64,000 bases of DNA from the NCBI RefSeq assembly GCF_009720525.1, contig NZ_CP043930.1, positions 5,902,001-5,966,000 of the forward strand, read 5' to 3'. The translations under genes were made by a program, and so were the position numbers. Below, in pieces: positions 57,069 to 64,000 of this stretch; position 1 is the first letter of the stretch; each line of letters begins with the position of its first letter. This DNA comes from Gimesia benthica. GTDB taxonomy: Bacteria > Planctomycetota > Planctomycetia > Planctomycetales > Planctomycetaceae. The notes beneath the pieces are model-generated. The model worked only from the letters and a program-made list of their open reading frames with translations, did no database searches and had not been told where the DNA came from.

Positions 57069-58490
57069 ATGAGTATCCTGCCTCAATCACTGTTCTCCCG
57101 TCGGGATCTGTTAAAGAAATCAGCAATTGGTTTCGGCAATCTGGCGCTGCTCTCCATGTTGAATGAAGAGTCAAAAGCGGCTGCCTCATCGAAAGATCCT
57201 CTCGCTCCCCGGCAACCACATTTTACGCCACGTGCCAAGCGGGTGATCTTCCTGTTCATGAAGGGCGGCCCTTCTCACATGGACACGTTCGATTACAAGC
57301 CCCAGTTGCAGAAGTACGATGGCAAGCCGCTGCCTTTCGATAAGCCCCGGGTACAGTTTGCACCGACCGGCAATCTGTTGAAGTCTCCCTGGAAATTCAA
57401 GCAGTATGGTGAGAGCGGAATTCATGTCAGTGAACTGTTTCCTCATGTCGCTGAATGTGTGGATGATTTATGTATCCTGAATTCTGTCTACGGCACTAAT
57501 GCAGCCCACGGTGGCGCCCTGTTGAAACTGCATACGGGGAGTGACGCATTTGTGCGTCCGAGTATGGGCTCCTGGGTGACTTACGGTCTGGGCACGGAAA
57601 ATCAGAATCTGCCCGGTTTCATTACCATCTGTCCGACTCTGGCTCATGGTGGCGTCAAAAACTGGAGCTCTGCGTTTCTGCCAGCCCCGTACCAGGGAAC
57701 TCCGTTGGGGAACGCTGCGATCGCTGCGGAAAACGCTCAGATTGAATATATCAAGAACAACTTCCTCTCCCGTAAAGTACAGCGGAAGCAGGTCGAGTTC
57801 ATGAATGAACTGAACCGGATGCACCAGGATGAAGCCGGTCCGAATCAGGTACTCGATGCCCGCATCGGCAGCTTTGAACTTGCCTTCCGCATGCAGGAAG
57901 AAGTTCCCGAAGTACAGGACATTTCGGATGAATCTGAAGCCACTCAGAAAATGTATGGCCTGGATCAGAAAGAGACCGCGGACTTCGGACGCCAGTGTCT
58001 GATGGCCCGTCGTTTTGCAGAACGTGGCGTACGTTTCATTCAGGTTTCTCACAGTGACCAGAAGGTCCAGTGGGATCAGCACAGCAACCTGTTTGAAGGG
58101 CATACCAAAAATGCGAAAGAGGTCGACCAGCCGATCGCCGCTCTCTTGAAAGACCTCAAACAGCGCGGTCTGCTCAAAGATACGCTCGTGGTCTGGGGCG
58201 GTGAATTCGGCCGGACTCCTACTGCTCAAGGTAAGAATGGTCGCGATCATAATCCCGAAGGGTTCACAATGTGGATGGCAGGGGGCGGCGTGAAGTCCGG
58301 CTTCCAGTACGGAGCGACCGATGAATTCGGCTATTACGCCACCAAAGATAAAATGCATATTCACGATTTCCATGCCACACTGCTGCACATTCTGGGCATG
58401 GACCATGAAAAGCTGACCTATCGATATGCCGGTCGCGATTTCCGCCTGACCGATGTAGCCGGTCACGTGGCTCATGGTGTACTGGCATAA
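57069..58490 (+). CDS. DUF1501 (sulfatase-like) Tat-exported protein
   Basis: A 473-residue protein of the DUF1501 family, 57 bases after the PSD1 gene. The N-terminus has 'FSRRDLLKKSAIGFGNLALL' with a twin-arginine motif, so export is by Tat in folded form. Sulfatase/alkaline-phosphatase-fold marks are 'KRVIFLFMKGGPSHMDTFDY' near 58, and 'VWGGEFGRTPTAQGKNGRDH' plus 'HIHDFHATLLHILGMDH' near the end, supplying Asp/His metal ligands. PSD1-DUF1501 is the recurrent pair in this phylum, acting together on an outer substrate. A terminator follows. The metal ligands seem intact. Confidence 0.93.
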   Translation: MSILPQSLFSRRDLLKKSAIGFGNLALLSMLNEESKAAASSKDPLAPRQPHFTPRAKRVIFLFMKGGPSHMDTFDYKPQLQKYDGKPLPFDKPRVQFAPTGNLLKSPWKFKQYGESGIHVSELFPHVAECVDDLCILNSVYGTNAAHGGALLKLHTGSDAFVRPSMGSWVTYGLGTENQNLPGFITICPTLAHGGVKNWSSAFLPAPYQGTPLGNAAIAAENAQIEYIKNNFLSRKVQRKQVEFMNELNRMHQDEAGPNQVLDARIGSFELAFRMQEEVPEVQDISDESEATQKMYGLDQKETADFGRQCLMARRFAERGVRFIQVSHSDQKVQWDQHSNLFEGHTKNAKEVDQPIAALLKDLKQRGLLKDTLVVWGGEFGRTPTAQGKNGRDHNPEGFTMWMAGGGVKSGFQYGATDEFGYYATKDKMHIHDFHATLLHILGMDHEKLTYRYAGRDFRLTDVAGHVAHGVLA

Positions 58491-58525
58491 GTGTCCAGTT
58501 CGTCTGATCATCACTGAATCGACAT

Positions 58526-58560
58526 AACAGCCCTGCTCCATGTGAGTCAGGGCTGTTTTA
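58526..58560 (+). terminator. Rho-independent terminator of the PSD1-DUF1501 operon
   Basis: Perfect 10-bp stem AACAGCCCTG/CAGGGCTGTT (58526-58535, 58548-58557) with a 12-base loop and a T-rich end. The 230 bases from here to hslV hold no other gene. Confidence 0.88.
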
Positions 58561-58791
58561 TTTCGCAATCGGGGCTATTTTCCCTGTCTCAGTGATCCCT
58601 GCCGATGGTCGCTGCGTTGAGTCTAAGATAAAACACCGCGCATGTGTTCCGGCTGCGATTGAAAAACGCAAACCCGGGGGACTATGATTCAGATACCGGA
58701 TGCTTGCATGTCTGTCGTCTCTGTTCTATGGTGTCTACCCGCTAACATGATCAGAGTTCTTCTATCAGAATCTTATTAAGAAACAGCAGTT

Positions 58792-59352
58792 ATGAGTTCC
58801 AAAGATAAAAAGAAGTGGCGTTCGACAACGATCCTGACAGTGCGTCATGGCGGCAAAGTGGCGATCGGCGGCGATGGACAGGTCACGCACGGCGATACCG
58901 TTATGAAGAGTGATACTCGCAAGATCCGCAAAATTCTGGATGGCCAGATTGTGTGTGGGTTCGCCGGGTCTACTGCAGATGCCTTTTCGCTGCTGGAACG
59001 GTTTGAAGTCAAAGCACGGGACTATCCCGGAAATATGCCCCGCGCAGCAACCGAACTTGCCCGTGACTGGCGGACCGACCGCGTCCTGCGGAAGCTCGAA
59101 GCGCTGATTATCGTGGTTAACACCGAACACAGTCTCCTGATTACCGGACAGGGGGATGTCGTTGTTCCCTCGGATGGAGTAATTGGCATCGGTTCGGGAG
59201 GGAACTACGCGACTGCGGCTGCCCGCGCCCTGGTGAGACATTCGGATCTGTCCGCCTCGGAAATCGTCAAGAACTCGTTGGGTATCGCATCAGAAATCGA
59301 TATCTATACGAATAATAATATTATCGTGGAGGAGTTGGAGTGCACGAACTAA
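58792..59352 (+). CDS. hslV: ATP-dependent protease proteolytic subunit HslV
   Basis: A 186-residue HslV (ClpQ), N-terminal threonine peptidase of the two-ring HslUV complex. Removal of an 11-residue propeptide exposes Thr12 in '[20 protein letters not shown]'; Lys38-like 'DTRKIRKIL' and '[14 protein letters not shown]' (near 138) complete the family pattern. The 3' end overlaps hslU by 13 bases, so the two subunits are produced together. Degrades misfolded and regulatory proteins in the cytosol under heat stress. No strong ribosome site before the ATG. Confidence 0.96.
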   Translation: MSSKDKKKWRSTTILTVRHGGKVAIGGDGQVTHGDTVMKSDTRKIRKILDGQIVCGFAGSTADAFSLLERFEVKARDYPGNMPRAATELARDWRTDRVLRKLEALIIVVNTEHSLLITGQGDVVVPSDGVIGIGSGGNYATAAARALVRHSDLSASEIVKNSLGIASEIDIYTNNNIIVEELECTN

Positions 59353-60704
59353 CGCCCCGGCAGATTGTTGCCGAACTGGATAAACATATTGTCGGTCAGG
59401 ATGATGCCAAACGCGCCGTAGCAATCGCACTGCGAAACCGCTGGCGCTGGCAGCAGTTGCCTGATGAGCTTCGCAAAGAAATTACCCCGAAGAACATCGT
59501 GATGATCGGACCAACGGGGGTCGGGAAGACGGAAATTACCCGGCGGCTGGCTCAACTCATTGATGCTCCCTTTATTAAAGTTGAAGCGACCAAATACACA
59601 GAGGTTGGTTATTACGGGCGCGATGTCGAAAGCATGATCCGTGACCTGGTAGACTCTGCCAAGAATCTGGTGCGCGAGAAAAAACGGGTTGAGCTGGTGG
59701 ATAAAGCCAAGGCCCGTGTCGAAGAACGCCTGCTGGATCTCTTGATCCCCCGTCCGGAATGGGAGTCATCTTTCCGAGAGTCCACTGAAGAGGTCAAGGA
59801 AGAGGATTCTCAGGAACGCTACGAGCGCACCCGCGACAAGTTTCGCACAATGCTCCTCCAGGGCGCCCTGGAAGAAAAAGAAGTGGAAATCTCGGTGGAG
59901 CAGAAAAACTCTCCCGTGCAGGTCTTTTCCAATATGGGCATGGACCAGATGGATGTCGACCTGCAGGGCATGTTTGAACGCATCATGCCTCAGCAGAGCA
60001 AGCATCGTAAGATGATGGTCAAAGAGGCCCGCAAGGTTCTGCTGGAACAGGAAGTGGAAGGTTTGATGGACAAGGATGCGATTGCCGAGGAAGCGGTGGA
60101 TCTCGCAGAGCGGCACGGCATTGTGTTCATCGACGAAATTGACAAGATCTGTACTTCCGAAGAAGGGGGGAACCGCAGCGGCGATGTCAGTCGCCAGGGT
60201 GTGCAGCGCGATTTGCTTCCCATCGTCGAAGGAACGACCGTGCAAACGCGCAGTGGTTCCGTAAAAACAGATTACATGCTGTTTATCGCCGCGGGGGCCT
60301 TTCACCGTACCAAGCCGTCAGATCTGATGCCCGAATTACAGGGGCGCTTTCCGATTCGCGTCGAGTTGCAGGAACTGACGCGGGAAGATTTTCTGCGGAT
60401 TCTGACAGAACCGTCGAGTTCGATCACCATGCAGTATCAGGCACTTCTCAAAACAGAAGGCGTCGATGTAAAGTTCGAACAGGATGGGTTGGAAGAACTG
60501 GCGGATATCGCTTTCCAGGTCAACCAGACAACTCAGAACATCGGTGCCCGTCGCCTGCATACAATCCTGGAACGGTTGCTGGAAGAGGTCAGTTATGAAG
60601 CACCAGATTTGAAGACGAAGAAGATCATCATCGATGCCGCCTATGTGCAGCAGAAACTGCACACGATCGTGGAAGATGAAGATCTCAGTAAGTTTATTCT
60701 GTAA
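59340..60704 (+). CDS. hslU: HslU ATPase / unfoldase subunit
   Basis: A 454-residue AAA+ ATPase that unfolds substrates and feeds them to HslV. The GTG at 59340 lies inside the last codons of hslV and has GGAGTTGGA upstream. Walker A 'GPTGVGKTE' at 57-65; intermediate (I) domain about 110-240, acidic and rich in Glu, as usual; Walker B '[10 protein letters not shown]' near 260; sensor 2 '[15 protein letters not shown]' near 403; C-terminal 'DEDLSKFIL', the tail that docks to HslV. Family length is about 440-460. Operon ended by the long hairpin at 60728. Confidence 0.97.
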   Translation: MHELTPRQIVAELDKHIVGQDDAKRAVAIALRNRWRWQQLPDELRKEITPKNIVMIGPTGVGKTEITRRLAQLIDAPFIKVEATKYTEVGYYGRDVESMIRDLVDSAKNLVREKKRVELVDKAKARVEERLLDLLIPRPEWESSFRESTEEVKEEDSQERYERTRDKFRTMLLQGALEEKEVEISVEQKNSPVQVFSNMGMDQMDVDLQGMFERIMPQQSKHRKMMVKEARKVLLEQEVEGLMDKDAIAEEAVDLAERHGIVFIDEIDKICTSEEGGNRSGDVSRQGVQRDLLPIVEGTTVQTRSGSVKTDYMLFIAAGAFHRTKPSDLMPELQGRFPIRVELQELTREDFLRILTEPSSSITMQYQALLKTEGVDVKFEQDGLEELADIAFQVNQTTQNIGARRLHTILERLLEEVSYEAPDLKTKKIIIDAAYVQQKLHTIVEDEDLSKFIL

Positions 60705-60727
60705 ACAGGCGATATCCCTGAAATGAG

Positions 60728-60764
60728 ACAGAGCCCCGATACATGTTTTGTATCGGGGCTCTGT
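60728..60764 (+). terminator. Rho-independent terminator of hslVU
   Basis: A 15-bp perfect stem (60728-60742, 60750-60764) with a seven-base loop, then TATTTA. It lies between convergent genes and may act on both strands. Confidence 0.9.
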
Positions 60765-60812
60765 TATTTAAATCTGTGATCCCGGAGGATCAGTCTGGAT
60801 CAATTACTGAGA

Positions 60813-61718
60813 TCAGAATTCACCAATGACATTTCCGTCACTGATCTTTCCGAGGTTTTCGTAGGTTGTGCCGTCAATATTTTCACTGATAAATCGGACC
60901 CCACCATCGGCCAGCAGGAAGTGAGCCCCACCAGTGTGCTGACTGCTGAAAGCCCACGCCAGCGTACCATTGATCAGCGAACCGGGGTGATTTTCCGTTT
61001 TCCAGACGCAGGAGGCTGTTTTTCCGTTGTCATAGTAACCGACCCAGATGCCGCCGTTGTAGGTATTCGCCCCTACGCGACCCCGCGCAGTTTCACCAAT
61101 CAAAAGTGTATTGCTCGTGCCATCGGTAATATCACGGATTTTGGTATTGCTGTTGGACCAGAAAGAACCATTTCCGGCGGCGGCATTATGCGGGCTGGTG
61201 TTGATTGATCCGGTTCCCCGGCTGCCATAAATCCCTTTGTAGTTGGATGTCGCGTGTCCGCCGCGATCTGCGTTCAGATCACTGCCGACATCGGAAGGAC
61301 AGCGAAACAGTGGGATTTTGGTTTTCGTCTGATCCGTGGGAGTCACACTCAGGTTGCCCGACGATACATTCAGTGCATCGTATAGATTCGCCTGGTCAAG
61401 GAATGGCAGCAACATGGTGCTCCAGCCCCAACCGGGCAGACAGCCACCTGTGCTGGTTGCTGAAGGCTGACAGGAGGCAGACAGAGATCGCTGAACCCAA
61501 CCGGGAGGCAGGCTGCGATGTGTTTCATGGTAATTATGGAAGGCAAGCCCCAGCTGTTTGACATTGTTTTTACAGGTGCTGCGGCGTGCTGCTTCACGCG
61601 CCTGTTGAACGGCTGGCAGTAATAATGCGATCAGGATTGCAATGATGGCAATCACGACAAGAAGTTCGATCAGGGTAAAACCCATCCGGCGGACGGTACG
61701 GTTGCTGCGAGGCTGCAT
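60813..61718 (-). CDS. DUF1559 pseudo-pilin protein
   Basis: A 301-residue DUF1559 protein; the ATG at 61718 has GGAGA seven bases upstream and puts the prepilin site near the start (an ATG further out at 61772 lacks this). Site G13|F14 is followed by '[16 protein letters not shown]' with Glu at +5, then '[20 protein letters not shown]'. The C-terminal 'QHTGGAHFLLADGGVRF' matches the H-X9-DG signature. Third member of the family in the window, closer to the one at 24015 than to that at 25373. Alone in its transcript and convergent with hslU. Confidence 0.92.
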   Translation of the reverse strand: MQPRSNRTVRRMGFTLIELLVVIAIIAILIALLLPAVQQAREAARRSTCKNNVKQLGLAFHNYHETHRSLPPGWVQRSLSASCQPSATSTGGCLPGWGWSTMLLPFLDQANLYDALNVSSGNLSVTPTDQTKTKIPLFRCPSDVGSDLNADRGGHATSNYKGIYGSRGTGSINTSPHNAAAGNGSFWSNSNTKIRDITDGTSNTLLIGETARGRVGANTYNGGIWVGYYDNGKTASCVWKTENHPGSLINGTLAWAFSSQHTGGAHFLLADGGVRFISENIDGTTYENLGKISDGNVIGEF

Positions 61719-62067
61719 CTTGAGTCTCCAGTAGCTAGAATAATAAAATGATGAAAACAAATCGGAGTGCACACGGAGGTGTGCTTGGGGAAGGCTTGGC
61801 TCAGACGAGCTTTATCCAGGCTGGTGCATCAGTAATGTTCGATGCATGAACTGAAAGAGACGGTATAATTCGCCTGGTTTCAGTTAGTAAATAACACTTC
61901 CGTGTTTCTATACCACTGAGTCACACAATCCAACGCATAAGTTTTGTTAATTCTCAAAAAAATGAGTATTGCAGCCCCTATTCCGTTAGTAATAGATAAA
62001 AGGTCAAATTGCACTGTACATTATAGTCATTTGCAATCGTTGGAGGCTGAGAGGATGATAAACTCAA
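61719..62067. other. Divergent intergenic region
   Basis: 349 bases between the DUF1559 gene and the zinc-ribbon gene. TATAAT at 61864-61869 on the plus strand, with no good -35, and an A/T-rich stretch with TTGCA...TGCAA arms near 62010-62036 are the only signals. No gene seen. Confidence 0.4.
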
Positions 62068-62331
62068 ATGTATGATGACTGGGATTCCGAATACGATGCT
62101 GACGAATATGGTCCCGATGATGGGTACGAGGAAGAGTGGGAGTCAGAGACCATTGAGTGCAGCAATTGTGGCGCAGACGTCTATGAAGATGCCGTTGCAT
62201 GTCCGATCTGTGGTGAGTATCTGACACGCAACACGCATCCGCTGAGCGATCGCCCTTCCTGGTGGGTGATGCTGGGAATTCTGGGCATCGTTGTAACCAT
62301 TATCAGTGCGTTTTTCTGGTCTCGAATTTGA
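62068..62331 (+). CDS. Small zinc-ribbon membrane protein
   Basis: An 87-residue protein. It has an acidic N-terminus (many Asp, Glu and Tyr, residues 1-27), a zinc ribbon with 'CSNCG' at 31-35 and 'CPICG' at 45-49, and one membrane helix near 66-84. The ribosome site (GAGAGGAT) is rather far from the ATG. Such proteins have been annotated as hypothetical zinc-ribbon domain proteins. Thirteen bases separate it from maf, so it probably leads a three-gene operon with maf and dus. Function unknown. Confidence 0.68.
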   Translation: MYDDWDSEYDADEYGPDDGYEEEWESETIECSNCGADVYEDAVACPICGEYLTRNTHPLSDRPSWWVMLGILGIVVTIISAFFWSRI

Positions 62332-62344
62332 AGACAGGCAGGAC

Positions 62345-62971
62345 ATGCAATTTCAGAAATGGATTTTGGGCTCCCGTTCTCCTCGACGCAGAGAGCTGCT
62401 GATGCAACTGGTGCCTGAGGCGGCGATCGAAGTGGTCCCTCCGCTCAATCCTGAGGAGGCGGGGTTTGAAGGACTGCACGACCTGGCTTCGATTAAAGAA
62501 CGGCTGGCTGAGATCTGCCTGGATAAGAATGAAGACGTGTTCGCACAGTCGTGCAACGGGGACCTGCGTCAGGTTCTATTGTTAACTTCGGATACCATTG
62601 TTATTGCAGAGCGACAACCGGGGCATTTTGTAGTTCTGGGCCAGCCCCCAACCGGTTCCGGCTGGGAGCAGGCAGTACGGGACTGGTTTGTAAACGATTT
62701 TGCAGGCAAGACCCATCGGGTGATTACCGGGCTTTGTAAACGTTCCTCTACAGGCATCCAGAGCGAATTTTGTGAGACGCTGGTTACGTTTCACGAGCGT
62801 GCGTATGTACTCAAGCATCTGGACTGGTACCTTTCAACGGGAGAATCCCGAGGTAAGGCAGGGGGCTACGCGGTTCAGGGGGCAGGCAGTATCTTTGTAA
62901 AGCGAATTGAAGGCAGCCTGACCAATGTAGTAGGATTGCCTCTGGAAAACCTGTTGCCGTTAGTCCGCTGA
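62345..62971 (+). CDS. maf: Maf-family nucleotide pyrophosphatase
   Basis: A 208-residue Maf (septum formation inhibitor) protein. ATG at 62345; an upstream in-frame GTG at 62306 is rejected as it overlaps the preceding gene. The start 'WILGSRSPRRRELLMQL' is the Maf signature with the phosphate-binding SxSPRR, and 'LLTSDTIVIAERQP' near residue 80 and 'GKTHRVITGLC' near 120 follow. 'GKAGGYAVQGAGSIFVKRIE' near 175 is the conserved end. Family members hydrolyse dTTP, UTP or modified nucleotides to keep the pool clean. The catalytic Asp-Thr-Ile-Val is intact. Confidence 0.92.
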   Translation: MQFQKWILGSRSPRRRELLMQLVPEAAIEVVPPLNPEEAGFEGLHDLASIKERLAEICLDKNEDVFAQSCNGDLRQVLLLTSDTIVIAERQPGHFVVLGQPPTGSGWEQAVRDWFVNDFAGKTHRVITGLCKRSSTGIQSEFCETLVTFHERAYVLKHLDWYLSTGESRGKAGGYAVQGAGSIFVKRIEGSLTNVVGLPLENLLPLVR

Positions 62972-63000
62972 AACGCATTGGAAAGAAAACGTCAAATCTT

Positions 63001-64000
63001 ATGTCTCTGATCAAGTGGAGTACTGTCGAATCTCCCGAAATCCGGATCGGTAATCGCACGCTGAGTTCCCGCTATTTTCTCTCGCCTCTGGCCGGATATA
63101 CGCAGCACGCCTTTCGTGTCGCTTTACGCCGTCTCGGAGGCGTAGGACTCTGTACGACCGACCTCGTGCTGGCTTCGCATCTGCTCGCCGGCAGCCGGAA
63201 ATCTAAGGCATTGCTCAAGACGTCCTCTGCTGATCGTCCTTTAACAGTACAGATCTTTGGTGGAGTGACTGAAGAACTCGTCAAAGCCGCCCGCTGGCTG
63301 GAAACAGCCGGCTATGAAGCCGTTGACCTGAATATGGGCTGTCCTATGGCGAAAATCAACGGCAGTGGCGGTGGGGCACGGATCATGTGCTCCCCGGAAA
63401 AAGCCTGTCAGATGGTGGCGGACGTCGTGGATGCGGTTTCGCTGCCAGTCACCGTTAAGATGCGGCTGGGCTGGGACCGGGAATCGATCACTGCGCCGTT
63501 ACTGGCGAGGGAATTTGAGCAGGCGGGCGTCGCTGCGATTACCATTCATGGGCGGACCCGTAATCAGGGATTTGGCGGCAGTGTCGATCTGGAGGGCATC
63601 CGACAGACGGTGGAAGCAGTACAGGAAATTCCGGTAATCGGCAATGGAGATGTCTGTACGGTCGAAGATGCTTTCCGTATGCGTGAAGAAACGGGTTGTG
63701 AAGCCGTTTCAATTGGCCGGGGTGCGATGATGGATCCCTGGATCTTTCGCAAGATTGAGATGACACTCAAAGGAGATCAGCCTGTTGAAGAACCGGACCG
63801 CGAGGAACAGATCGCGTTTCTTGAGCATCATTTCAGCCTGATGATCGATCATTATGACAACTATGGCTGCCAGCTGATACGGAAGTTTGCCGCCTGGTAT
63901 GGTGCCCGTCTCGGAATTCCGGAAGATCTGGAAGACCGTCTGCGTCGACTGGAATCTGCGGATGAGTTTCAGGAGATTGTCAATCAGATCCGTGAGCGTC
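63001..64000 (+). CDS. dus: tRNA-dihydrouridine synthase, 3' end outside window
   Basis: At least 333 residues are visible and the frame is open to the window end. It is a Dus flavoenzyme that reduces uridine to dihydrouridine in tRNA D-loops. Features: the FMN-barrel start 'FLSPLAGYTQHAFRV' near residue 24; 'DLNMGCPMAKINGSGGGAR' near 110 with the catalytic Cys in GCP; 'VKMRLGW' near 151; 'ITIHGRTRNQGFGG' near 180; and 'IPVIGNGDV' near 211. Starts 29 bases after maf, so it is the third gene of that unit. DusA, B or C type is not decided by sequence; it is nearest to the DusB-like group. Confidence 0.92.
   Translation, partial: MSLIKWSTVESPEIRIGNRTLSSRYFLSPLAGYTQHAFRVALRRLGGVGLCTTDLVLASHLLAGSRKSKALLKTSSADRPLTVQIFGGVTEELVKAARWLETAGYEAVDLNMGCPMAKINGSGGGARIMCSPEKACQMVADVVDAVSLPVTVKMRLGWDRESITAPLLAREFEQAGVAAITIHGRTRNQGFGGSVDLEGIRQTVEAVQEIPVIGNGDVCTVEDAFRMREETGCEAVSIGRGAMMDPWIFRKIEMTLKGDQPVEEPDREEQIAFLEHHFSLMIDHYDNYGCQLIRKFAAWYGARLGIPEDLEDRLRRLESADEFQEIVNQIRER

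Noticed and set aside
57468-58568. A 366-codon open frame antisense to the DUF1501 gene
   Set aside because: Shadow of a strongly supported coding frame; composition repeats His/Gln-rich antisense bias.

Overview
The window looks like chromosome of a planctomycete, most likely a Gimesia-like member of the Planctomycetaceae. The support is the gene families: three DUF1559 pseudo-pilins with C-terminal H-X-G-G...DG motifs, a PSD1/DUF1549/DUF1553 cytochrome paired with a DUF1501 protein, a giant PVC-type CxxCH heme-binding dehydrogenase, two PQQ-like beta-propellers, and many signal-peptide proteins in small operons. Species assignment is an inference from family content only.

Layout: 1-6.3 kb holds the end of a DUF4159 protein, a small zinc-ribbon membrane protein, a GT2 glycosyltransferase and two translationally coupled PQQ-like propeller genes. 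6.5-10.1 kb is housekeeping: hemB (Mg-type), argD and argF, closed by a terminator. 10.1-14.2 kb carries a YeiH-type exporter and a DsbD-like thiol:disulfide reductase with a hairpin-rich leader. 14.6-21.5 kb has a single-CxxCH secreted protein, the 1116-residue PVC heme protein, an orphan DNA methyltransferase and a tandem universal stress protein. 21.7-23.9 kb contains three uncharacterised coupled genes and a very short GTG-started lipoprotein. 24-32.8 kb has two divergent DUF1559 genes, a BlaI/M56 regulator pair with a candidate operator inside the promoter, an LTA-synthase-like sulfatase and a PAP2 lipoprotein.

The most unusual part is 32912-42733: a 9.8-kb integrative element inserted at the 3' end of a tRNA-Arg(CCU) gene and bounded by a perfect 47-bp direct repeat. 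Every gene in it runs on the minus strand: a tyrosine integrase, unknown genes, a P27-type small terminase, an HNH nuclease, a Nu1-like small terminase, a zinc-ribbon/TOPRIM primase split over two overlapping frames, a DUF3987 helicase-like protein and an excisionase-like HTH protein. There is no large terminase, portal, capsid or tail gene. This is the gene logic of a phage satellite (PICI-like), relying on a helper phage for particles.

After the island come an SGNH-like secreted hydrolase, an adenine/adenosine deaminase, a ceramidase-family protein, the prkA-yeaH-spoVR operon with an added fourth gene, an IclR regulator plus class V aminotransferase, the PSD1/DUF1501 pair, hslVU, a third DUF1559 gene, and a zinc-ribbon protein followed by maf and a dus gene cut by the window end.
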